Source: Istiophorus platypterus (lineage: Eukaryota > Chordata > Actinopteri > Istiophoriformes > Istiophoridae). Taken from it: a stretch of 64,000 nt of DNA. The notes below the pieces were generated by a model. It worked only from the letters and a program-made list of their open reading frames with translations, did no database searches and was not told the DNA's origin. The position numbers and the translations under genes were made by a program. Where the stretch lies: positions 17,116,501-17,180,500 of the forward strand of contig CM029115.1 of assembly GCA_016859345.1 (NCBI GenBank), given 5' to 3'. Positions 24,951-36,700 of the stretch are shown piece by piece (the stretch's first letter is position 1; the number at the start of each line of letters is the position of its first letter).

Positions 24951-27900
24951 TGCAGCTTTGTCCAGAGGTCCTCTCAGGTAAGAAGAGGGCAGAAAGCATT
25001 TCGGTTAAATCTAAATAACCATGCTAAGCATTGTTGATTGTTTTACATAAGAATATTTAGAAATAATCAGTTAGTAAATGATTGATATTTGTGGTTTGCT
25101 TTCATTTTTTAATTTAAACAAACTTTGACTTCATGGCAACTTATTCTATGAGACAAATATCTGCAAATGACCAAGAGGGAACAGTCAGCCTATTAACAAG
25201 AGTTATCCAAGCTACTGATAACAGCAACCTGCTGGAGAGGGATCACTCAGTATATTTTAATTTGGCTTTATTATTTTTTTCTATACAAGATCTCTTGCTG
25301 TGTGTCATCATGCAGTAATTTCTTGAAATGTCAGACTGTCTTCCAAAGGTGTTTTTCACCAAATAATGATGGTGACATGGGAAAATGCTTCTTCCAAGGT
25401 TCTCTGAATGTATTAACTGAAAAATAATCACTCAAATTACACTACACGGTAAACCATAAGGATTTTATTTGTTGCTGTTTCAACACACAGTGACAAAATG
25501 AGCTCTGTCACTGATACATGCCTTGTAAACTTGTATAAAACTGTGTCATATTTAAGTCTATAGTATATTTGTCAAGACTGTTGTCTTGATATTCTTGTAT
25601 ATGTAAAATATTCTTGTTTTTCTTCATAATGATTACCTGGAGTGAGTTGTATTTTATTTTGAATGTGGAATGCTTTATGGTAATAATTTATGACTATTCA
25701 GCAAACTTTGCTTTAGTTCAATCGTATATAGTTTCATATCCTGTTCTCCCTGATGCACCAAACAAGGGTCAGCGGCTGCCATACACTTACCAAAAAGATA
25801 CTGTACTCTCTGTACTAAACAGTCAGATATCTGTCACCATTTTTGTCACTTAATTACCAGCTACAAGAAGCTCTGATGCAAACAACAGTAGCTTATATTT
25901 TAGAGAATGTATGTAGATCCTTTACAACCTTTGTAGGACATGATTTTTACTCAAAATTTCTCACTGTTGCCCACCAACCATATTTATATATGGAAGAGAA
26001 AATTATTAAAACATATATTTTGAAATACTTTTCTATCTGGCATGTTAGACAGTAGTCCCTCAGAATGTTATTTTATGGCATCTGATGACCCTCCCCTGAA
26101 CAAGGTAGCAAAATCAGGTAAAAGATACAGATGGATGAAGACTGTTGGCTTGTGTCTCATACTTTCTCAGTCAAGTGCAACTGACATTCACTTTACTTGT
26201 CAAACTGAAAAGCTAATACCGAACATACTGTAATGGCATTAAAGTTATTCTGCTGAGTAAGTGCCATTAGGAAATAGAGTTAAATCCATGTGCCCCTTAT
26301 TTTGTGGCTGGAGGGAATAGGTTTCCACCATCCCTGGTTTCACTAAAATGTAATAATCTGCTGTGGCTGTATAATTTGTGTACATACAGCCCATAGATTA
26401 CAGTCCATAGGGCTGTGTATACACTAGATTAGAACTATTGAGAATGTCAGAGGCACAATATTGAGACGTAAAAAACGATGCCAGGACAGCTATGATGCCC
26501 TGAAATTAGACACTTTTATCTGTTTTAGTCCAGCATCTGATACCCATTCTGACTAGACCAACTTCAAGTCAGTTAGCAACAAGTCTTTCATGCCCTCTTA
26601 ATAATTAATTTGAGTCCACAGAGCCCATGCAAGCTGTACACAGAACATTATCCCTTTGTGTGTGGGACCCATAAGGATAAAGCTTAAAAAAAAGTTTATG
26701 GTCTGGTTTAAAATGCTTTTGTAGTGCTTAACAGTTATTGCACACATATTCATGATATCTGCACTTTTTTACACCCAAAATACACAGGTTTTCAGCAAAT
26801 CACCACTTGCACAACATAGTATAACTTTCCAGGGATCGAGCCATATGTGAGAATTGCTAACAGTACAACCTATGATGCAGCAATGCCAGGTATATTCTTT
26901 TATATTCACAGTAGACATGAAGCACATTTAGAGCCACTAGCACATTCTGAAAATACAGGTTTTGCTCAGTGAATTCTGAGAGTCCACCACTGTCAACGTT
27001 CATATCAATGTATTAACCATACCTGGGCTGGATTGCTGGGCGAACTGACAGAAGTGTTCAATTCAAGGAAAAAAAGTGAAAACTGTCCATATTCTGGTCC
27101 AGATTATCTAGTTATAGAAATGGACAAAAGTAAGTTAAACTTGTTAAAAAGAGTCTTGTTTTTAACCTTTACAGGTCTAATGATCACATTTAGCATTATA
27201 CAGTTTCCTCTGCAGGTAACCTAAGCCAGCAATAATGCATAACACAAACATACTGTAACACATGTAATTACTGAACCTAAGTTAATTCTTTTAATTGGGT
27301 GAAGCAATGTAGAAAATGTGCCTCTGTACACCTCAATGCTTCAGCTTGGTGAATGTAACATATCCTCTCCTCTCTGCATGGCTTTCACAACTGTTCAAAT
27401 ATCTTAAACTTTGTTGATTTCATTATGTGTCACTTTGTGAAACTGTCATATTTCTGTGGGCTCTTATTTCTTTTTGTGCTCATGCTTCACAGAGGCATCA
27501 GCTTTTCAGTAGAAAAAGCTGTGACGTTTCTAATTGCTCAGTAGTGATTGTTAGTGTCTCTTTTTTGCAGTTTCTGTTTTTCCTGGACAATTAATAAAAC
27601 AATACATAAACTATAATTTGACTTCATTTTTTCTACAGTCTTGAAAAAAAAATCTTTCACTAGAAGTAAAAATTTAAGTCTATCACATTTGATTTGTGTT
27701 TATTTTTTAGGGACAAGTACATTTCACAGACCAGTATACAAAATCATTAATAGCCATAGTTAGATTGTAACATCCATCTGTAGATGGGCCTTTATACAAA
27801 TACACACGATTCCGCAGGAAAACATCTAGACATACAAAACAGCAATAGAATAAAAATACAATAGAAATCTAATCAGAATTACTTGAGCTTGAGTTTAAAA

Positions 27901-28455
27901 TTATCCTATTGATCCCTTTGTCATCCTACTCTACTTGCTGTCCTGAGAGAGGCTGCTTTCTTGAATTTAATTTGTAAATGCATGAATTGATTAACCCATT
28001 ACCTTTGGGCCCTTGTTTTTGTGTTGTGTTCAAACACAGACTTATTAGGATATTTAATATAATAATTACAGGATGCATCATGAGGGCCTTATCATATTTA
28101 GTATTGTATTTCAGTGGTGCATATTCCCAAGCAAACAGCAGTTAATCAAGTAACCACAAACCCAGCTGAGATGAAGAGAATATGGGGCCTCTGCGCACCC
28201 TCATGATCTTAAAAGTGCTCAAAGCGCACATATAATTTAGCCAAGTTTGGGCATGGTTGACCCAGTACATTGTTAAATCTGAGGTTAGGTGAACAATTCA
28301 AACCACACCACTAATGTCCTCTGCTGTTTAGCTAGGTATAGATAATCTTTCAGATCTAGATATCTAGATAATCTAGATAATCTTTTTTGGTGCAATATCT
28401 GTTCTTCTTTTGCTTATTTTTCCACAACAGAACAGTAAATAGCAACAGTATCTAT
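24951..28455. other. Spacer between mapk4 and me2
   Basis: AT-rich, with only short open frames and no recognisable protein motif. It may partly be a long mapk4 3' UTR. I see no RNA gene or repeat family that I can name. Confidence 0.5.
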
Positions 28456-28458
28456 ATA

Positions 28459-28888
28459 TAAAGTACTGGGCAAAGCTGTTAGGCATTTTAGATGTTAAGA
28501 TTCATATGCATCACTTAATACCATCAGGTACCATTCATTCCACAGCTTGGCAAGAACCAGGAACATACAACCAAGAGTAGTAAAGAACTATCTTCAGTGA
28601 CAAGAAGATCAAGGGGTCCAACAACAGATGATACAGCCCCCACAGAGCCCTGATCTCAGGGAGTCAGTCTGGGATTACAAGAACAGACAGAAGAACCCAC
28701 AGAAGAACAGGATGCTTGGAACAATCTACCTGCCAAGTACCTTGGAAACTGTGCACAGGTGTACCCAAATATAGATTTACCGCAATTTGTATGAAGTTAA
28801 CTGACTATTAAAAACTATTTGTGATGTTATTTTTTTTAAAGCATCCTCAGTTCGCTTTTAGTGCCTAAAACCTCTGCATAATACTGTA
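28459..28888 (+). mobile_element. Internally deleted Tc1/mariner-like element
   Basis: The left end AAGTACTGGGCAAAGCTGTT at 28461-28480 and the right end, read in reverse complement from 28888 (TACAGTATTATGCAGAGGTT), are diverged terminal inverted repeats of the fish Tc1 type. In between, one plus-strand frame resembles the C-terminal part of a Tc1 transposase: VVKNYLQ, a stop, then QPPQSPDLRESVWDY. This corresponds to the family motif WPPQSPDLNxIExxW around the last catalytic acidic residue, with residues missing between SPDL and ESVW. The element is about 430 bases against about 1.6 kb for a full one, so the N-terminal part is deleted and the rest is broken by stops. It is a dead fossil copy. 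Confidence 0.8.
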
Positions 28889-29029
28889 GGTAGCGAGAAA
28901 TAAGAACTAAAGCTGAATGAAATACAGTTTTTTTTTAATAGAATTAGAAATAAAGGGGGGGCACACAAAAAGGCAAAACTCTTTTAACAAATAGGAAACG
29001 AACAAAGGAAAAATAAAAACGCGAATGGG

Positions 29030-29314
29030 GACGGTAATCACGACCGACCGAGAGGAAAAACCCCTGCGCGCGTCGCGGTCTTTACGGTAACCGCGGAGGA
29101 GAACCTCGACGCGTGATTGGACGAAGGGCCGAGTTCTCCCGCACCGCGTGAGACTCGTCTTCTCTCCCGCACCGCGTCCGCAGCCGAGGGATGAATCAAG
29201 TGTCCGACGCGCGGTGATATCACGCACACACGGTCGATCCCGGGACGAATATGCCCACGAAACGCTGACCTCTCCCCGGGGAAGGAGCTGCTCTGTTAGT
29301 ACACGAGAGACCGG
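29030..29314 (+). promoter_or_regulatory. me2: CpG-rich promoter and 5' non-coding exon of me2
   Basis: A sharp CpG-rich island in AT-rich surroundings. It contains an inverted CCAAT box (ATTGG, 29116-29120), two copies of TCTCCCGCACCGCGT about 30 bases apart, and a strong donor after ACCGG (29310-29314) followed by GTAAGC. The next exon in this orientation is the me2 ATG exon at 33725, so 29314 is the likely end of a non-coding first exon. The transcription start is not defined. Opposite-strand frames here (28907-29229) reflect base composition. Confidence 0.6.
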
Positions 29315-32245
29315 GTAAGCCGAGCCGGGACGTTGTAACGTCTAAGAAGTTCCCGTTTCTTGGTCTAGAATCGGCGAGCGAGGGTCTCAATGAATCAAAA
29401 AGACGTAAAGTCGTCGGGCTTAAAAGTGTTTATTTTCTGGAGTCGTGTGTCATTTTGACAAACCGTTTTAAAATATTCGGTCTGTGGGTTTTGGGTTTTT
29501 TTTGTTCTTTTTGTTGTTGTCTTTCGTTCATGAATTCGCTGAAGCCGAGACTCAAAATACGACGCAGCTTGGTATGTTTGACCGGTAGTTGTGAGCTAGC
29601 CAAATTTTTTAGCTTGTAGCACTTGCTAGCTGCGTTTTTTGGCTGTGTGGCATTGCTAGGCTAACTCATTAGCTCGGCACTGTAGGGGGTTGAGGTTACA
29701 GTTTTTTGACACGTCCATCACACGTTTCTGCGTAAACTTATGTTGACACTTCCGTCCCTAAAAAACAGATGGGAGTAGTAACAGCAAGGGATAATCTCTC
29801 TCTCATTAGATTAGTCAAGCACCATGAAGACATGAAGATATAGGCGATGAAACCTAAGATTTTACTGCCAAAAGTACTTTGTTTTTATCACATTTGCAGC
29901 ACATGCTGGTTCACAAAACAGCAGCCAACTAATAACAAAAATCTTTCACTAAATTATCAGTACAAATGTGAATCAAAGTCAGTTTTTGACTCAGACTGGA
30001 AGAGCTTATCATTGCAGCCAGCTCATCAAAATGGTGAGCTATATCTACAGGGGTGTTTTATTTTCAATGGCCGGACACTGCTACCAGTAAAGCACAAGAC
30101 GGACAACTAAATGTGTGTCTGAGAGTAGGAGAATGAGAACACCTGTCAGCAAAGCTGACTATCTGTGTGATAACTATGAGTAATAACTGTTTATCCATTC
30201 GGGGCTACTTAATTATACTTATAGTAAGATTACCCTTGCTTTATATCATTGTACTCTGATCCCTCTACAATTTACCTCTATGACCATAAAAAGTTTATAA
30301 GTGAAAGCATATGTGTGGGTGTGATTGACTGCATGTTAAAAGCGGATGCATAAGAGAACACCAGCTCTCTGTCGGGAAGTCATTTCCAGAGTGAGCCTTT
30401 TGTTATCATATAATGCCTACTTCAGTCAATACAGTCATTGTTTGCACACATTTTTTCTATGTTAAGAGTACTTCTAGTCCCAGTAATGCAAGACTTTGTA
30501 GTCTGACTAGATTGTACTAGTTGTGTGTCTTGTTTGTCTCCTCTGCTAAGAATTAATTTTGCTAGTAACACAGTGAAAAATGTGATTTAAACTGTCCAAT
30601 TTTTACCTTGCACTGAGTTATACATTTTTAAGATGAGGCCAATAAACCTAAATTTTATACTGTCAGGTGCAGTACTTTTGAGTACTCTGGTTTGTTAAAT
30701 CCTGCCTTGGCATGATACTGCAGTTGCATCAAGATCTCAGCAAAAGCTTGGAATAACCAGCTCAGTATAATTTTGATAAATGTAGAAATCTGAATGCACA
30801 TTTCCAAGTGGGTTGGTTTGCCTTCTTTTATGAGCTATTTGCATAGAGTTTAAATAGTCCACACTAACGTCGGGACATGGAAAGTGTTCAGGTATTGCAT
30901 TCACACTAGTTGTTCCAGCACAGATACAAAGCTGGCTCATTACTGTTTCTGTGCCAGAATTACGTTGCTACTTGGCAAACACAGAAGGTATTAAAGGAGC
31001 AGTCACAGAAATTCTCAGCATGTCTCCCTAGAGTTGACTTGCTGATAAGGTCTTGGAAGAAAATAAATGAAAAATGATTGAATGATTTCCATTATATCAA
31101 AGACTTATTTATCTTAACTGCTAAGAGTTTATATGCTGTGCTAGAAACAGATAGGAATGAAAGGTTAGACATGGTAACCAGATCATATTCCTGTACACTG
31201 TAAAACACAAAGACCGGAATTAACAGAGGCTGTATCAGGGCCTCTTTCCCAAAGGAATATCAAATCAACAGAGCATTAAAATTTCTGTTTATTGTTGGTG
31301 CTTTTTATAGAGTGTGCTGCTTTTGCCTTTATTTTATAGCTGCTTTCTAGACACTGTTTCCTGGATATTTGGTCATAAGCCAAGACTCCGCTAGCTAGCT
31401 ATGCTAGCCATTTCTTACACAAGATATTTTGGTTAATTATTTTGGTCAAATAAAGTTCTGTGGTCTGAATTTGTGCCACATGATCAGACCATAGAACTTC
31501 ATTTGAATCTGTGCTTTAAGTATGAGTACTTGCTAATGGAAAATTATACCCAGTGTTTGCCAAGAATTTTTTAAGGTCACTGGTACTTTATTAACTGTTT
31601 TAGTTGCTTATTAAAAATAAAGCAGTATAGTGTGATTAACCTCAGTGTTTGGCATTAAAATAACTGTTGCAAACATTGTTTGGTCTATCATATGAGTGGC
31701 ATCTTGTTTTGATGCTTGATTATATAGTTGTTAAATTATTTCCATTTTATATTTCCTTGTGAATTTATGTGGGGGTTATGGCTGTGATAACATGGGTGTA
31801 TAAGCAAGAATGGTGTAGTGAGGAATGGAGGTGGGGAGAGAAAATGTTGACAACACAGATGAGGGCTATTTGTCACATGAACTGGCACTAGGTTTGTTCA
31901 TTTGTCACCTGAGCTCAGCTTCATGTTATTCGAGGCCATGAAGTAATTCAAAGGATGTAGATCTCAAACCCTTTTTCCTGTTTTGTTATTAATTTTTTTG
32001 TAATAGCTGACAGCATTTGATTGTCATTTCCTCATGTCAAAAGGAAGTTCTTGTAGAGATCAACAAGCCTCAGTTACAAGAGGAACAAATTTAGAAACTG
32101 CATGCAATAATGCTGAGGTTGCTGTTCCCCACATATTTTGCTTACAGGTCCAGTTGCATTTCCTCTGGTTTGGGTCTTGACATTAAGCGAGGCCAAAAGG
32201 AATCTGGGCAGGATAATAAAAAGAATATTAAAAAAAGATAGATAA

Positions 32246-32247
<2 letters not shown>

Positions 32248-32279
<32 letters not shown>

Positions 32280-32301
32280 GTAGTAGTAGTATTATTATTA
32301 T
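32248..32301. repeat. (ATT)n trinucleotide repeat
   Basis: ATT/TAT units interrupted by TAG TAG TAG TAG in the middle, in the me2 5' intron. Confidence 0.85.
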
Positions 32302-33764
32302 TGTTGTATAACTGGTCGGTTGCTGCATTATTTTGGCTACATGTTCTCTGTGGTCGGCGTTGTTCTCTTTTTGCAACATGACATTAACATTTGAGGTACA
32401 AGATAGCAATATATCGATATAATGAGTGGCAATTTAAAGACATTCTCTCAGTCCATTGGTTCTGCAAGTTTGGTGGGAATGCAGCATTTTCTGGTTTCAT
32501 AATTCAGGGATGACCTTTCACACAAAACTATCACCAGTGAGAATAAACCTGCCCTTAATTGTCCATAACTTACAAAGGTTTATTAGAGGAGCTGCAAGTG
32601 GCCTCTGTCTGCCCCCATCACAACACAGCACAACACAATATAGCAGCGAATCACAGGTCACATGCATGACATAGCTCTTACAATGACGATACTATTTCAG
32701 GCCACCATCAGCAGCTGAGAGTACGATAGGGGCCCTTGTGTAAAGTGAGTATGGAGTAATGTTTGCTGGTTGTTGTGGCATCATTTCAGGAAAATTCTGC
32801 CATTAGATACCATCTTGTGTATTGGTGTGTATTATTATGATTATTTTTTTTATCTTTCATAACCAAAATAGAAATGTTTTTTTCCTTCAGCTTGGCTCTG
32901 TAGAAGCAGATACTGAAGTGATGTGCCACACATGATTTCTGTAATTGTTGGTTGGAGTCTTGCTTTCAGCCTGTGATACGTTATCTTCCCCGTCTTCCCT
33001 ATCAGTCGGCTAACGTCACCATGATTTTTCCTGTTCTCTGTCTTCATATGGAGCTCATTGTGAAAAGGATTATGACAATCTTTCAAAGCTTTGTTTCTTA
33101 GATCACGAACTAAATCACTTCTGTCCCCATACAGATTAATGACAGGCCACTGCTGTCAGCATTTGTAATCCTTAAATGTGGGGCTGTCCATGTGCACCAA
33201 GTGCATTTCTAAGCTTCTCTTAATGAATGCTTGTCAGCAGACCAACAGTCTTCAATACTGATAGCCTTAATATTGCACTGACAACGCTGTGATGATGTCA
33301 TGCATAAAGGTCATTGTAGCACTACACTTAAGGTCTTGGTTGTCAAAGGCAATAACTCTAAAAACCTGCTGTCATCAGAGAATAGTTTGACAGGCATTCG
33401 CACCATATACATTCAAACTGACACGAGTGGATTTTTCTTATCTTTCAGTCTCAGAGATGGTAATAAAATACTAGTGTTACAGTTAAGACCTCACACATAT
33501 AATCAAAGTTGTCCCTGCACATAAAACAGCACTTAAGTATAAAACTGTCAAGGTTTTCAGGCATTCAGAAACCCTGAATACTACCAGGGTTGCCATAACC
33601 GCTAGTTACTACAGCTGCCTTTTGCACTTTACATAATAATCCTACCAAATGGGATGAGGGAAATGGAAATCGACAACTATGTGCAGTTAATTTTTAACTC
33701 TTTTTCTCTTTCTGTGCTCAACAGCTTTCTACCAGTGCACCTTCAAGACCAGTGACTGTCCACG

Positions 33765-36700
33765 ATGTTGTTCAGGTTGAGGACAACCTGGTCCCTGAGG
33801 CCCTGTGTCTCTGCTTGCAGATGGGCGCACACCAAAGAGAAGGGCAAACCGCTGATGCTTAACCCTCGTACAAACAAAGTGAGTGGATTATTGAAAATGT
33901 GTGCATGTGTCAGCATTGAAACAGACACTGTGATTAAACAGATGGCAGCTTTACTAACATGTTGTGCAGTGTGTCAACCATTTATGTCATCCTATGAAGT
34001 AGGCTAATTGGCATAGGTGTTTGTATCTGGGTGGAAAATAATATTCTTTGGTTACTGTGTAGAAAATAATACAAGGAAATTGACCAAAAGTCATAGCTGG
34101 AGCGCATATAATGTAAAATGTCTATTTATAAACTGTCTCCTTTCTGACCTTTTACCTCTTAGTAATGGTTAATTTCCTCATATCCCATTCTTAAATTTGA
34201 AGGCCGCATATACACATCCTTTTCCATTCTTTTAATCCTTTGACAATCCACTATCTCCTAAGAGGTGCCAGTACCTCTCTATATATCCCAGGATATGAAA
34301 AGCAGAGATTTCTGTTATAGTGTGAAGGATAGGAATTGACTCTGATATGTTTCTGGTCTGTATTTTTATTAGACTTCTTATTCCTATATCTTAATGAACA
34401 CAAATATATGTAAATTTCTCCAGGCTGGTAAGAATTTTAGTTGCTCCCTAAAGTATAAAATTCCCATGCAGTTATCCTCATATACATTAACTTAACATTC
34501 AAGCCCATCATGTAAGTACACGCAATAACACAGAGCAGTGTTAACTGTTACGGTACGAACAACAAGACATTATAAAATACAGTCAATGGTTACAACAGTA
34601 AATCTGTCCCCAAGCCAGTGGTAGTTACTCATGAAAAACTAGAGGCAAAGGTTTTCTAGCAGCTGGCTGGCAGCTGCTGTGTATCTTACTCCACTGTCTG
34701 ATTTAATCTTCCTTCTAGCACTTAGTTTAAATCCTGACCTTAAGGGGATGGTTTTCAAGCTTTTTGGAAGCTTAACAATTAATTGTCATTTTAATCTGTC
34801 CAAAACTGCTGTACTTATGTAATTTGTAAGTACTAGAGAAAGGATTAAAGCTAAAAACTTACTTTTCTATTTCTAAATAGTGTCTGGAGAAATGCCATAA
34901 TTACTAACAAGAACCCACATGGTTTTTAATGTCTCTATACTGGAGATGACCGTGGCCAGAGACATTACGTTTTTGGGTTGTCTGTCCGTCCATCCATCCC
35001 ATTCTTGTAAATGGATATCTCAGGAATGCCTTGAGGGAATTACTTCAAATTTAGCACAAATGTACACTTGGACTAAAAGATGAACTGATTCGATTTTGCA
35101 GGTCAAAGGTCAAGGTTGCTGTGACCTCACAAAACACGTTTTGACCATAAATCAAGAATTCATGCTAATTTTGACAAAACACATTTATTACCTTTTATTA
35201 AATGCCTTCAGAATCTTCATTACATATTTTCAGGTTGTTCGTCCATGTGTTTGTCTTACCATACGTACGTGTGTCCACTAGTCCCATTCTCGTGAATACG
35301 ATATCTCAGAATCTCTTCAATTTGGCACAAACATTCATTTGGACTGTAGGATGAACTGATTAGATTTTGCTGGTCAAAGGTCTACGGACCCCTTCCCCAT
35401 TTAAGTGAAAGGGAAAGTTGTCTCAAACTTTTGGACCCTGCTGTACATTCAGGCAAAAATTCCTAGTGGATGACTTGACGTGAAGGCTGTTTTACTGCTG
35501 TTTACCTCAAAATCCTTTTGACCAAAGACAAAACGGCTGCTATCACTATAACTTTCCAGAATTGTGAAATCCTCTCTTGAGTGTTACATACTACTGTGCG
35601 GTGTTTTTTGGCATCTAATGAGCATTTAGACTCAAGAATCCTATCCTCCAGCTGTACTTAATTGATTTACCAGTACATGCAAAAACACGCCCACACCAAT
35701 GCTGCTCCTTGCAATGTTTTAATGCAGGGCAAACGTCTGTCTAAATACAGCCTAAGACATACAGAGAGGTCACTATTTATGTAAAGCAGATCTACCCTGT
35801 ACTCCTTACAATATTATTTACAGAGACCCAACATTCCCTCATGAGCAAGGACTTGGTGACAGGGGAAAGGAAAAACTCCCTTTTAACAGGTAGAAACCTT
35901 GAGCAAACCCAGGCTGTGGGCTGGTAGCTGTCTGCTTCTTCTGGTTGGGGGTTGGGGGGGGTAAGGATGGAGTGAGAGAGCAGGAGGAAATTGAACGTAA
36001 CAGAATGGTGATGGATTAGTGTCGGACATGAGAAAGTGGATGTTTGAAGGCACTAACCTTATCAAGTGGCAAAAGTGTCGGCGAGGTACATCTGCAGCCT
36101 TGTAGTCTGGAGTTTCTAAGATCTATTGTGGACCTTTTAAAGAACTGCTGGCAAGACACCTGGTTCGTGCATTCAAGCAGCAACAGGCCAATCTTCCTCC
36201 AAGTGCTGCTGCTGCACTCAAATGTCAAGTCCTCAGCAGAACTAACAAACACATGGAGGATAGAGGGACTGGTGTGTTCTGCTATGCAGTGGAGGGCTTA
36301 TTTCAAGTTGTTTGTGTTGCGATATTAATCAATTAAGGCATCGGAGAAGGTCTCCATGGCCTCCCCCGTCACTTCGACTTTCAGCTGTTGCTTTCCTCAT
36401 TTTTCCAGAGTCAGCTGTGACTATTTATGCACAATGAGCTGAGGCTAGACTGTGGAGTCTTAGGCTGACTCCTGGGTCTGAAGATTCTCTGCAGCCAGAT
36501 TGTCCTGAGGATGTTACAGGATCAGCTGGCTTCAAGGCTGAGGATTGGCTATGAGTGCGCTTACCAATCGCCATGGTGAGATTGAAATCAGACAACCAGT
36601 TTCTCTGTCTCAAGACCACTGTGTTCTTAGGCTTTAGAGAACTCCTGGATGATGGCTTCCCTTTCTAATGCCATCCATACTGTCAGAGTATAAGTCCATG

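Noticed and set aside
28907..29229. Arg-rich minus-strand frames at the me2 CpG island
   Set aside because: Explained by CpG-rich base composition; there is no known motif, and the region is better read as the me2 promoter and first exon.
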